A stretch of DNA of 9,205 bases from Myxococcales bacterium (GTDB lineage: Bacteria; Myxococcota; Myxococcia; Myxococcales; Myxococcaceae). The notes beneath the pieces are model-generated. The model did no database searches. It saw only the letters and a list, made by a program, of their open reading frames with translations, and was not told where the DNA came from. The stretch covers positions 1 to 9,205 of the forward strand of contig VFKJ01000967.1 in NCBI GenBank assembly GCA_009885595.1. Reading direction: 5' to 3'. Positions within the stretch are counted from its first letter, which is position 1; each line of letters begins with the position of its first letter. The translations under genes and the position numbers were made by a program. Below, piece after piece: positions 1-6,919 of the stretch.

Positions 1-54
1 CGCGCCCCCGGGCAGCCTCGAGCATTGAGGACTGCTGGCAAGCCCTCTCCCTGA

Positions 55-78
55 CCCTCTCCCCCGCGGGGGAGAGGG
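55..78. repeat. Perfect 24-bp GC-rich palindrome, likely dispersed REP-like element
   Basis: The half-site CCCTCTCCCCCG is followed directly by its exact reverse complement, giving a 24-bp perfect inverted repeat without a spacer. A further CCCTCTCCC copy lies just upstream at 43-51. It begins 10 bases beyond the stop codon of the minus-strand gene that ends at 89. On the minus strand no T-run follows the hairpin, so it is not a standard intrinsic terminator, although it could protect a 3' end or stop transcription weakly. Similar CCCTCTCCC...GGGAGAGGG elements recur between genes in many high-GC Proteobacteria and myxobacteria. That it is dispersed in this genome is inference. Bases 1-54 otherwise show no supportable gene. 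Confidence 0.7.
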
Positions 79-88
79 GACTCCTGGA

Positions 89-1591
89 TTAGACCCCGGA
101 GACCTTCGCGGCGGCGCTGAGTTCCCAGGTGAAGGTGGTCGTCTTCGTGGAGTTCGCGCCCAGCTCTACCTCGAGCCGCGCGATGCCGTCCTTGGTGAGC
201 GGCGTGTCTTTCGTCAGCACGTTGATCTCCACCTCCTTCACCTCGGAGACCGGCACCCGCTCTTCGATGATCAGCCTGGCCGGTTGCGAGCGGGTGTTCG
301 ACACGTGCAGCTGCACCTTCTTGGTGGTGGTGCGCCGGCCCGTCAGCCGCGCCTCCTCGATCTTCTCGTCGGTGTCGCGGATCACCTGCAGCCCGTCTTC
401 GTTTCCGAACGACAGCTTCACCGTCTCCCCCGGCGCCGCGAACTTGAGCTGCGCGCGGCCCACCAACCCCGAGTCGCGAATCAGATCCACCGGCCCGGCC
501 AAGAGCACCTGCCCGCTGCCGTTGGGGAAGCGCGAGAGCACGTAGACCAGGCTCGACAGCTCCGCCGGGCACACGCGCTCCACCACCGCCTTCGAGGTGA
601 ACGAGAACAACGCCACCCGGTGCGGCTGGCCGTCGGTGTGGATCGTGGTGGCGCCGGCCGCCGAGAGCAGCCGCGTCTCGCCGCCGTCGTCGAGGCCCGG
701 CATCTCGGGCGTGCCGGTGGTCTCGCCCGCGGTCTGGATCAGCTCTTCGCGAATCGCCACGTCGACCACGCGCTTCTCGAGCTCCTGCTTCGCGCGAAGC
801 ATCAGCCGATCCTCGACCAGGCTCGGCGGCGAGGTGCCCAGCGTCGGCCGCGCGGTCGAGAAGAGCAGCTCGACCTGGTTCCATTCCTCACCGGTGCGCT
901 GCCACACCACCGCCTCGGCCTCGACCTGCACCTGGTCGCCCGCGAGCGTCGCCCGGTACGCCGGCCGCCACACCGCGCAGGGCACCAGATAGCTGGCCCG
1001 CACCTGGGCCTCACCGGTGCCTTCGATCGTGAGCGCCAGTACGCACTCCACACGCTTGAGAGGCTGCTCGGCGGCGCCCAGCGCAGTGCGCGCTTCCTGG
1101 TGGCGCAGCTCGGTGAACGCGAGGGCCTCGCGCGCCAGGCGGCGCTCCTCGTCGAGCGCGAACTCCTTCACCGAGAGCTGCGAGAGCTGCGCCTTCCACT
1201 GCGCCAGATCCGCGTTCCCGAAGCCGGCCAGCTCCGAGATGGACCGCAGCAGGTCGGCCCGCGCCGCCGCGTACACCTGCGCGCGCGCGTCGAGCCGGGC
1301 CACCGTGTCCGCGCGCGACACCTTCTCCAGCTCGAGCGACTTCACCTTCGTGCGCAGCGCGCTCGCGTCGGTGGGGAGCCCGCCCTTCGGCTGCTCCTTC
1401 CAGCGGCGCTCGAACTTGGCGTCGATGAGCGTTCCGCCCTTGACCTCGAGCTTCAGCGAACGATCGACGGCCACCAGCGGCAGCCCTTCGATCTCCACCT
1501 TCGTCACGCCCGAGAGCGGAACCGTTCCGCGGCGCTCGACCTGGGCGCGGTCTTCCATCACGACGACCTTCTTCACCGGAAGGGTGGCCAT
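89..1591 (-). CDS. DUF4139 domain-containing protein (MuiA-like), short paralogue
   Basis: This 500-residue protein has the layout of the DUF4140/DUF4139 family, sometimes named mucoidy inhibitor A. Residues about 5-65 form the N-terminal beta domain, where the VVVMEDRAQVERRG stretch fits the typical start. A charged helical coiled-coil region follows at about 75-180, and the DUF4139 beta-rich domain runs from about 193 to 493. Family signatures are YLVPCAVWRPAY (201-212), QRTGEEWNQVELLFSTARP (231-249) and LLAGPVDL (363-370). No signal peptide or membrane segment is visible, so a cytoplasmic location is predicted. The ATG is preceded by GGAGG with an 8-base spacer; this site lies inside the last codons of the upstream paralogue. 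Only 2 bases separate that paralogue's TGA from this ATG, so the two are probably translationally coupled. The biochemical function of the family is not established, and a role in mucoidy here would be speculation. Confidence 0.9.
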   Translation of the reverse strand: MATLPVKKVVVMEDRAQVERRGTVPLSGVTKVEIEGLPLVAVDRSLKLEVKGGTLIDAKFERRWKEQPKGGLPTDASALRTKVKSLELEKVSRADTVARLDARAQVYAAARADLLRSISELAGFGNADLAQWKAQLSQLSVKEFALDEERRLAREALAFTELRHQEARTALGAAEQPLKRVECVLALTIEGTGEAQVRASYLVPCAVWRPAYRATLAGDQVQVEAEAVVWQRTGEEWNQVELLFSTARPTLGTSPPSLVEDRLMLRAKQELEKRVVDVAIREELIQTAGETTGTPEMPGLDDGGETRLLSAAGATTIHTDGQPHRVALFSFTSKAVVERVCPAELSSLVYVLSRFPNGSGQVLLAGPVDLIRDSGLVGRAQLKFAAPGETVKLSFGNEDGLQVIRDTDEKIEEARLTGRRTTTKKVQLHVSNTRSQPARLIIEERVPVSEVKEVEINVLTKDTPLTKDGIARLEVELGANSTKTTTFTWELSAAAKVSGV

Positions 1592-1593
1592 GT

Positions 1594-3753
1594 TCAGTTC
1601 CTCCGGTTTCCGCCGACGAGCATCTTGTCGGCCGGCATGCGAATGGCGAACTGCGCGCTCAGCTTGAGGCTCTGACCCGCGGGCACCGTCACCCGCCAGC
1701 GGCGCGCGCCCTTGACGATCACCCCGTCGACCGGACCCTCGACCTTCTCCCAGGGCGGCGTGGAGCCCACCTCTTCGATCTTCAGATCCTTCTCACCCGC
1801 GTCGACGATCGGCACCCGCTCGCGCACCTCGACGAGCGCGGGCACCGAGAGCCGGTTGTTGAGCTCGACGTCCACGTCGTGCGGCAACACCGTGGAGCCG
1901 CCGAGGAAACCGCCGGTGGTCTCCTTGAACTGGGTCTTGCGCGCGACCTTGATCGACTCTTCGACGCCGAGGCCCAGGCGATGGGACTGCTCGGCGCCCG
2001 GGCCGATCGCCGGCAGTGAGGTGGTCATCAAGAACTCCTCGCCCGCGGTCACGTCCACCGGGCCTGGCAGCAGCGCGTGCGAGCTGCGGTTCGAGATGGT
2101 GAGCGTGCGGTAGACCTTCGGTTCGACCGACGGCACGCAGACGTACTCGGGCGTCAGCCCGACCGCGCACGACATCACCGGCACCAGCACCCACTTGCTC
2201 GTCGAGGGCACGTCGAGGCGCGCGCCGCACTCGTAGCGGTAGTCGAACGACTTCACCGAGGTGACGGGGTTGCACAGCGAGGGGAGCGAGAGGCCCACCA
2301 CCGACATCGCGTCGCGCTGAGCGCGGCCGACGATCGCCAGCACCACGTCGATCTGCACGGAGAACCCGGCGACGAAGGCGAAGTCCCACTCCGAGGCCTG
2401 GGTCAGCTTGCCGCGCTGCGCGCCAGCCTCGGGCGCGGCCATCTGCAGCCGCGCGTAGTCGCCGAAGGCCGCGGCGAGCCCGGCCGCGGGTTCAGGCTCT
2501 TGCACCGAGCCGAAGCCGCCCTCGTCGAGCGCGGCGAGGTCGCCGGCGAATTCGTCACTCTCGGGCGCTTCCTGCTCCTCGAGCTCCATCGTCTGGCGCT
2601 GCAGAAACCCGCCAGGGCCGCCGCCTTTGGGCGCAGCCCGCGCCCGCATCGGGGCCGAGGCCGGCATCCGCATCGGCGCCGCAGACGCCATGGCCTCGGA
2701 CGCCGAGCCCGTGGCCATCGTCATTCGCGGGGCCGGAGGGGGCGGCGGAGGAGGGAGCCCACCCAGGGAGCGCGACTTCTCCGCGCTGCCGTCCTTCTTC
2801 GACTTGCCCGGCTGGGGCTGGACGGAGGGAGGTGGCGGAGGAGGGAAGCCCGACATCGCCGAGTCGTACGCCTCGAACAGCGCCTCCAGCCCCGGCGGCG
2901 GCTCGCGCCAACCGGATCTCGCGGGCGTCTCTTGCCGGCGGCCGATCTTCAGCGCCTTCAGCTCGGGCATGTCGGCCCGCTGCGAGGAAGAGGCCGTGGA
3001 CAGCGAGAGCCGCACGTCGCTCCAGTCCTCGCCCGTGTTCTGCGCCACCGAGGCCCGCATCTGCAGCGCGCCGTTGGTGAGCCCGCGCTCCAGCGTGAGC
3101 GAATAGCTGGGCACCCAGCGCGCCCCGGGCACGCGGTACTCGAGCTCCAACTCGAACGCCGCCGTCGGCGCTTCGGCGAGCGTCACCACCGCCACCCGCG
3201 AGAGCCGCGCGCGCTCAGCCCGCTTGCTGCTCGAGGCCTCCTGCATGCGACGCTGACGCAGCAGCTGCTCCTGCTTCGCGTCCTCGATCTCCTGCTCCAG
3301 CGCGCGGCGCTGCTCCAGGCGGCTGGCCAGCTCGGTCTCGGAGAACTCGCCCAGCGCCAGCATCGACTCCACCGGGGCGGGCCGGGGTGGCTCCCCGCGC
3401 TTGTGCTCGAGGAACGCGGGCCTGAGGTTGCGCAGCTCTTCGATCTCCGCGTGGAGCCGCTGCCGCACCAGCTCGAGCTTCGAGAGCTTCGCGCCCGCGG
3501 CTTCCCAGGCGCGCTGCTCGGCGGGCACGTCGACCTCTTCGGCGAGCTCCACGTCGTACTGGGGCCGCACGTCCACCACCCGCCCCCCGCCGGTGTGCAC
3601 CCGGGCCCGAAGCGAGCCGGGCTCGAGGGACAGAGGCAACCCGCCCAGCCGCAGCTGGCGGTCAGGTCCGGCTGAGAGCTTCGCCAGGCGACGGCAGGTG
3701 GCGCCCTCGCGATACACGGTGACTGAATCGAGCGTCGAAGACAGAGAGCTCAC
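1594..3753 (-). CDS. DUF4139 domain-containing protein (MuiA-like), long paralogue with Pro-rich insert
   Basis: This 719-residue protein is a paralogue of the next gene downstream. Its N-terminal DUF4140-like part starts at residue 8 with LDSVTVYREGATCRR. A long helical coiled-coil region covers about 77-185. The DUF4139 domain starts near 200, with YRVPGARWVPSY (206-217) and the signature QNTGEDWSDVRLSLSTAS (238-255). It then breaks into a low-complexity insert (about 283-450) and resumes through LLPGPVDV (561-568) to the C-terminus. The GTG at 3753 is chosen as start because GGAGG lies 4 bases upstream and the homologous sequence begins directly after it. A TTG at 3825 would add 24 unsupported residues. 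No signal peptide is seen. The stop lies 2 bases from the next gene, and the gap to the preceding lipoprotein gene is 72 bases. The molecular function is unknown. Confidence 0.88.
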   Translation of the reverse strand: MSSLSSTLDSVTVYREGATCRRLAKLSAGPDRQLRLGGLPLSLEPGSLRARVHTGGGRVVDVRPQYDVELAEEVDVPAEQRAWEAAGAKLSKLELVRQRLHAEIEELRNLRPAFLEHKRGEPPRPAPVESMLALGEFSETELASRLEQRRALEQEIEDAKQEQLLRQRRMQEASSSKRAERARLSRVAVVTLAEAPTAAFELELEYRVPGARWVPSYSLTLERGLTNGALQMRASVAQNTGEDWSDVRLSLSTASSSQRADMPELKALKIGRRQETPARSGWREPPPGLEALFEAYDSAMSGFPPPPPPSVQPQPGKSKKDGSAEKSRSLGGLPPPPPPPAPRMTMATGSASEAMASAAPMRMPASAPMRARAAPKGGGPGGFLQRQTMELEEQEAPESDEFAGDLAALDEGGFGSVQEPEPAAGLAAAFGDYARLQMAAPEAGAQRGKLTQASEWDFAFVAGFSVQIDVVLAIVGRAQRDAMSVVGLSLPSLCNPVTSVKSFDYRYECGARLDVPSTSKWVLVPVMSCAVGLTPEYVCVPSVEPKVYRTLTISNRSSHALLPGPVDVTAGEEFLMTTSLPAIGPGAEQSHRLGLGVEESIKVARKTQFKETTGGFLGGSTVLPHDVDVELNNRLSVPALVEVRERVPIVDAGEKDLKIEEVGSTPPWEKVEGPVDGVIVKGARRWRVTVPAGQSLKLSAQFAIRMPADKMLVGGNRRN
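2404..2907 (-). other. Pro/Met/Ala/Gly-rich low-complexity insert within the long DUF4139 protein
   Basis: Residues about 283-450 of the long paralogue have no counterpart in the 500-residue paralogue. The insert holds FPPPPPPS (303-310) and LPPPPPPPAP (333-342), a Met/Ala/Pro/Arg-rich run with MRMPASAPMRARAAP (361-375), a GGGPGG patch, and then an acidic stretch rich in Glu and Asp (about 390-422). It is predicted to be disordered. It falls between the QNTGEDW-containing strand region and the second half of DUF4139, so it is probably an exposed loop. Two consecutive-proline runs this long are expected to need EF-P for efficient translation (established for polyproline; applied here by inference). 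Confidence 0.75.
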
Positions 3754-3757
3754 ACGA

Positions 3758-3762
3758 CCTCC
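3758..3762 (-). promoter_or_regulatory. Ribosome binding site that fixes the GTG start at 3753
   Basis: Read on the minus strand, GGAGG lies 4 bases before the GTG codon at 3753-3751. No comparable site precedes the in-frame TTG at 3825, which immediately abuts the lipoprotein stop. This decides the start of the long DUF4139 gene. Confidence 0.7.
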
Positions 3763-3825
3763 AATGGATGGAAACTGCAGGCTTCGAGGCTCGAACGCGC
3801 GGGCCCGCGAATCGGTGACAGGCAA

Positions 3826-5163
3826 TCAGCAGGGCGGGGCACAGCGCAGGGTCCTGTCGGGCTGCGGCACGCATCGGCCAGAGATGCACTCGCCGTCTTC
3901 CTTGCAGACGCTCCCGGTGGTGCGCGAGGGCAGACGGCACTGCATCGTCACTTCCTTCTCGCAGAACCCGCTGGCGCAGGGGATTGCGACGGTGCGCGAG
4001 GCATCGACGCGGGTCGCGCACAGCTCCCCGGTCGCCGGAGGCCCCGCGCACACGCCCACGTCACCCGAGCCCGACGGCTTGCAATAGACCTGGAAGCCGG
4101 AGCAGTCCTGCTTGGAAGGCGTGCACGACTGCCCCCGCTCGGGCAGCACGGCGCACTGGCGGCTGGTCTGGTTGCACGAGAGCCCGGGCGCGCACTGATC
4201 GCCGATGAAGCTCCCGTAGATGGTGAGCGGACAGTTGAACTGCTCTCCGTCGGGCACGCGGCACGCACCCGGGGGAGGGGCGGAGCCGGGGAAGGTGGAC
4301 CAGTTGAGATCGGCGCACACCAGCCCGGGCTTGCAGGACCAGTGGAAGTTGCACAGCGAGTTCTCGGGCACCGGCACGATGCACTTGCCCTCGAGCCCGT
4401 CGACGAAGGGCACCACGTCACACGCGAGGCCCGGCTCGCAGGGGCTCAAGCGCGCGAAGTCGACGCGGCAGCGCTCCCCCAGCTTGCGGCGCGGGCGGCA
4501 GCTGCCCAGGCAGATCAGATCGGGCTCGCACTCCGCGCTGCTGGTGCAGAGCTCGTCGACGGTCTTGAGGAAGGTGCACTTCGTCCCATCGCAGCGCAGC
4601 CCCGCGGTGCAGCCGATGCCGCACGGCTCGTCGAGCTTGCTGTAGTTGACGCAGGTGCCGCGGCACACGCCGTTGGGCTTCACGCAGAACGTCCCGGCGA
4701 TGCACTCCACCGGCTGGTCGCAGATCTCCCCGGCGGGGAGCGCGCCCTGCACCAGGCCCGTCTGCAGGCGGCAGTCGGAGAAGGGCTGCACCACCTCGAG
4801 CGGATAGTCGGGCGGGAACGAGGGAGGGCACGCGCTCGAGGTGAGCCGCCGCTCGCACGAGTCGAGCTGGGCGACGTCGAACGAGGCGCGCTGCGCGTCG
4901 AACGACGGCTTGAGCGTCTCGTACTCCGCCAGGCAGGAGGCCTGGGCCTGGTCGAAACACTCTGCGCGCGTCAGCCGGGTGTAGGCCGGGTAGCAGCGCA
5001 GCCGAAGCTCACAGCTGGCGGTGGCGATGCGGGTGCAGACCTCGATCGCGGACACCTCGACGCCCGCATCCACGCCCGCATCGATCACCGGCGTCGGCGG
5101 AGGAGGGCACCCGAGAGTGAGGACAGCCGTGGGGATCAACCACGCGGCGCGCGTCTTCCACAT
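3826..5163 (-). CDS. Predicted lipoprotein with tandem four-cysteine units (Dickkopf-like Cys-rich)
   Basis: This 445-residue protein starts with a short basic N-terminus (MWKTR), a hydrophobic stretch and a probable lipobox LTLGC with Cys19. The residue at -3 is Thr rather than the usual Leu, so lipidation is likely but not certain. A PPPPTP stretch and an Asp/Val/Ala-rich linker follow. Residues 43-131 hold eight cysteines in an N-terminal module with CELRLRC. Residues 146-441 consist of nine degenerate units of four cysteines. The protein has 47 cysteines; without Cys19 this leaves 46, an even number that suits full disulfide pairing outside the cytoplasm. Proteins of this style are common in myxobacteria and are often annotated as Dickkopf N-terminal Cys-rich domain proteins. 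Function is unknown; binding or an adhesive surface role is only a guess. The ATG has TAAGG 8 bases upstream. Confidence 0.85.
   Translation of the reverse strand: MWKTRAAWLIPTAVLTLGCPPPPTPVIDAGVDAGVEVSAIEVCTRIATASCELRLRCYPAYTRLTRAECFDQAQASCLAEYETLKPSFDAQRASFDVAQLDSCERRLTSSACPPSFPPDYPLEVVQPFSDCRLQTGLVQGALPAGEICDQPVECIAGTFCVKPNGVCRGTCVNYSKLDEPCGIGCTAGLRCDGTKCTFLKTVDELCTSSAECEPDLICLGSCRPRRKLGERCRVDFARLSPCEPGLACDVVPFVDGLEGKCIVPVPENSLCNFHWSCKPGLVCADLNWSTFPGSAPPPGACRVPDGEQFNCPLTIYGSFIGDQCAPGLSCNQTSRQCAVLPERGQSCTPSKQDCSGFQVYCKPSGSGDVGVCAGPPATGELCATRVDASRTVAIPCASGFCEKEVTMQCRLPSRTTGSVCKEDGECISGRCVPQPDRTLRCAPPC
3841..4728 (-). repeat. Nine tandem degenerate four-cysteine protein units
   Basis: The units share the pattern G/D/N-x-x-C, then C, then a short x(3-6) gap, C, then a variable gap and C. 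Their cysteines are at residues 148/154/160/167, 181/185/191/196, 206/212/218/222, 232/242/248/261, 271/277/283/301, 311/324/330/337, 347/354/361/372, 382/396/401/409 and 420/426/431/441. Two cysteines (171 and 445) lie outside the units. CxPGLxC-type cores recur, for example CEPGLAC, CKPGLVC and CAPGLSC. The repeat is visible at protein level only, because the DNA copies have diverged. Confidence 0.75.
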
Positions 5164-5166
5164 GAC

Positions 5167-5182
5167 GGGGCACCTTAGCCCC
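5167..5182 (-). promoter_or_regulatory. Small hairpin with the lipoprotein gene's SD in its loop
   Basis: On the minus strand GGGGC, loop TAAGGT, GCCCC, then GTC and the ATG. The loop contains the only good Shine-Dalgarno match (TAAGG) for the lipoprotein gene. The 5-bp G/C stem could modulate ribosome access or present the SD as an open loop. It sits in the 28-base gap after the HEAT-like gene. A regulatory role is inference. Confidence 0.35.
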
Positions 5183-5191
5183 GCGCCAAAC

Positions 5192-5923
5192 TCAGCTGCC
5201 GCGCTTTTTCACCACGCCCGACTTGTCGATGAAGTGCCCCTCGGGCAGCTTCGCTTCGACCTTTTCCCGAAAGCCGGTCACCGGGAAGCCGGCCTCCAGC
5301 AGGGTGGCGATGCACGCCGTCTGCACCCGCCTGGCGGTCTCGTCCGTCACCAGCAAGGTGAGCAGCGTCTCGCGCGCGGGCTCGTACTTCACGCTCGCCA
5401 GCGTCTTGAGCGCCGCCATCTTCACGTCGTCGGACATGTCGTTGAGGAAGGGCACCAGCACCGGCCCGATGCGCTCGTCCTGCTTCCCCTCGAGGAAGCG
5501 GATGAGCACCTCTTTCTTCTCGGGGTCGCGGGTGTAGTTGGCGCCCAGCCGCTGCAGCTCCTCGGTGGCGATCTGCAGCACCTCGGTCGCAGGCAGCACC
5601 GTGTCGAGGATCTTGAGCGCCCAGCTCGAGGCGGCGTCGCTGCGCACCAGGAAGGCCTTCACGGGGGGAACGGCGTCCTTCTCCAGCTCGCAGATCGACT
5701 GGAAGACGTGCTCCTTCTCTTCGGCGTCGGTGGTCTGGGGGTCGACGTTGAAGGTGAAGCGGCTCATCAACACCGGCACCGCGTCAGGGTGCTTGAGCTC
5801 GGAGAGCTGCTGCAGCGCCTTCTGCCTCGTCGCCGCGTCCCCGTACTTTTGGGTGGCCTTGGCCTTGAGCCGCTGCGCCTTGTCCGAAGGAGTACCGCCA
5901 CCAAAGAAGTCGAGCAGGCCCAT
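5192..5923 (-). CDS. HEAT-repeat-like helical protein
   Basis: This 243-residue protein is almost all alpha-helical, with paired amphipathic helices typical of HEAT/armadillo-type repeats. Helix pairs can be drawn at about 30-56 (KALQQLSELKHPDAVPVLMSRF), 68-93, 97-125, 134-161 and 165-191 (DDVKMAALKTLASVKYEPAR). The Asp-Asp-x-Val-x-x-x-Ala-Leu-x-x-Leu motif at 165-175 is the clearest HEAT signature. The N-terminus MGLLDFFGGG is short and hydrophobic but lacks signal peptide form, so a cytoplasmic location is predicted. Such proteins are usually scaffolds for protein-protein binding, and no catalytic residues are visible. It lies 45 bases after the J-domain gene and 28 bases before the lipoprotein gene, probably in one operon. 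The Shine-Dalgarno is weak (AAGG 11 bases upstream). The specific partner is unknown. Confidence 0.85.
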   Translation of the reverse strand: MGLLDFFGGGTPSDKAQRLKAKATQKYGDAATRQKALQQLSELKHPDAVPVLMSRFTFNVDPQTTDAEEKEHVFQSICELEKDAVPPVKAFLVRSDAASSWALKILDTVLPATEVLQIATEELQRLGANYTRDPEKKEVLIRFLEGKQDERIGPVLVPFLNDMSDDVKMAALKTLASVKYEPARETLLTLLVTDETARRVQTACIATLLEAGFPVTGFREKVEAKLPEGHFIDKSGVVKKRGS

Positions 5924-5968
5924 ATCGAGGTTCGCCTTACCAGTCTGCCGTCGAGTTCCCAGAGGAGA

Positions 5969-6919
5969 TTACAGCGTCAACTTGGCCCGCACATCGCCGT
6001 GGTAGTGCTTCTCGAGCGTGTGGATCGCCTTGCGCGCAGTGTCGTCGAGGTGCTCCGGCAGCTTCACCATCACCACCAGGAAGAGATCGCCGGGCGGATT
6101 GCCCTGCAGTCCGGGCACGCCCTTGCCGCGCAGCCGCAGCTTGGTACCCGACTGGGTGCCCGGCTTCAGGGTGACGGTGCCCGAGCCACCGAAGACCGGC
6201 ACCCTGATCTCTGCGCCCAGCGCCGCTTCACCGGTGGTCACCGGCAAGTCCATGAAGAGATCAGCGCCTTCGCGCCGGACGATCGGGTGCTCGGCCACCG
6301 TAATCTCGAGGAACAGGTCGCCCGCAGGCCCCCCGCGATCGCCCGGCTCTCCCTGGCCTGCGAGGCGAATACGCGAGCCCACGCCCGCGGGGATCTTGAC
6401 CGACAGCCGCTTGCCGTTCAGAGAGATCTGTTTCTCTCCTCCCAGGACCGCGTCGGCCAGGGTGACCTCGAGCGAGGCCTGCACGTCACCACCGGCGCGC
6501 GGACCCGCCGCCCTGCGACCACCACCCCGACGACCCTGGCCGCCCCCGAACATCTCGTTGAGGATCGACTCGAAGTCCACCCCGGCGCCCTGGCCGCTGA
6601 AGCCTCCCGGGAACCCGCCCGAAAAACCGCCCCCGTGCGTTTGGCCGCCGCTTCGATAGGCCCGGAACTGGGCCGCCTTGTTCTCGTCCCACCCGAGCTT
6701 GGCGGCGTCCTCACCGAACTCGTCGTACATCGAGCGTTTCTTCGGGTCGGAGAGCACCTCGAAGGCCTCGTTCAAGGCCTTGAACTTCTCTTCGGCGCCT
6801 TTGTCGCCCGGGTTGTGATCCGGGTGGTATTGCCGCGCCAGTTTGCGATACGCCTTCTTGATCTCATCGGCGCTGGCGCCGCGAGCCACATTGAGGCGTT
6901 GGTAGAAGTCCTGCACCAT
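5969..6919 (-). CDS. DnaJ-family class B (CbpA-like) co-chaperone without zinc finger
   Basis: This 316-residue protein is a J-domain co-chaperone expected to stimulate the ATPase of DnaK and deliver substrates in the cytoplasm. The J domain covers residues about 4-68, with the catalytic HPD motif at 32-34 and the helix IV pattern RSMYDEFGE (62-70). A Gly/Phe-rich linker (about 91-128, with GGGFSGGFPGGFSGQG) follows. Two C-terminal beta domains cover about 145-215 and 216-290, with the usual PAGVGSRIRLAGQGEPGDRG and PGTQSGTKLRLRGKGVPG segments. There is no cysteine at all, so the CxxCxGxG zinc repeats of class A DnaJ are absent. ATG 6919 is chosen because the J domain begins directly after it. 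The in-frame upstream extension (to 7051) matches nothing and runs antisense to the neighbouring gene. No Shine-Dalgarno is visible, and the next codon is GTG, an alternative start. It is the first gene of the minus-strand cluster. Confidence 0.92.
   Translation of the reverse strand: MVQDFYQRLNVARGASADEIKKAYRKLARQYHPDHNPGDKGAEEKFKALNEAFEVLSDPKKRSMYDEFGEDAAKLGWDENKAAQFRAYRSGGQTHGGGFSGGFPGGFSGQGAGVDFESILNEMFGGGQGRRGGGRRAAGPRAGGDVQASLEVTLADAVLGGEKQISLNGKRLSVKIPAGVGSRIRLAGQGEPGDRGGPAGDLFLEITVAEHPIVRREGADLFMDLPVTTGEAALGAEIRVPVFGGSGTVTLKPGTQSGTKLRLRGKGVPGLQGNPPGDLFLVVMVKLPEHLDDTARKAIHTLEKHYHGDVRAKLTL

Noticed and set aside
284..1675. A 463-codon plus-strand open frame opposite the short DUF4139 gene
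   Set aside because: It has the same composition-driven antisense character, with no domain and no ribosome site of note.
2744..2846. Direct repeats GGCGGAGGAGGG at 2744 and 2834, with another at 5096
   Set aside because: All three are simply codons for polyproline runs on the minus strand, so they are explained by protein composition rather than by a DNA element.
2077..3675. A 532-codon plus-strand open frame within the long DUF4139 gene
   Set aside because: It encodes an Arg/His/Gly-rich antisense product without known motifs and lies inside a well-supported gene.
4342..5178. A 278-codon plus-strand open frame opposite the lipoprotein gene
   Set aside because: It is Ala/Arg/Leu-rich antisense sequence; the minus strand shows a signal peptide and ordered cysteines instead.
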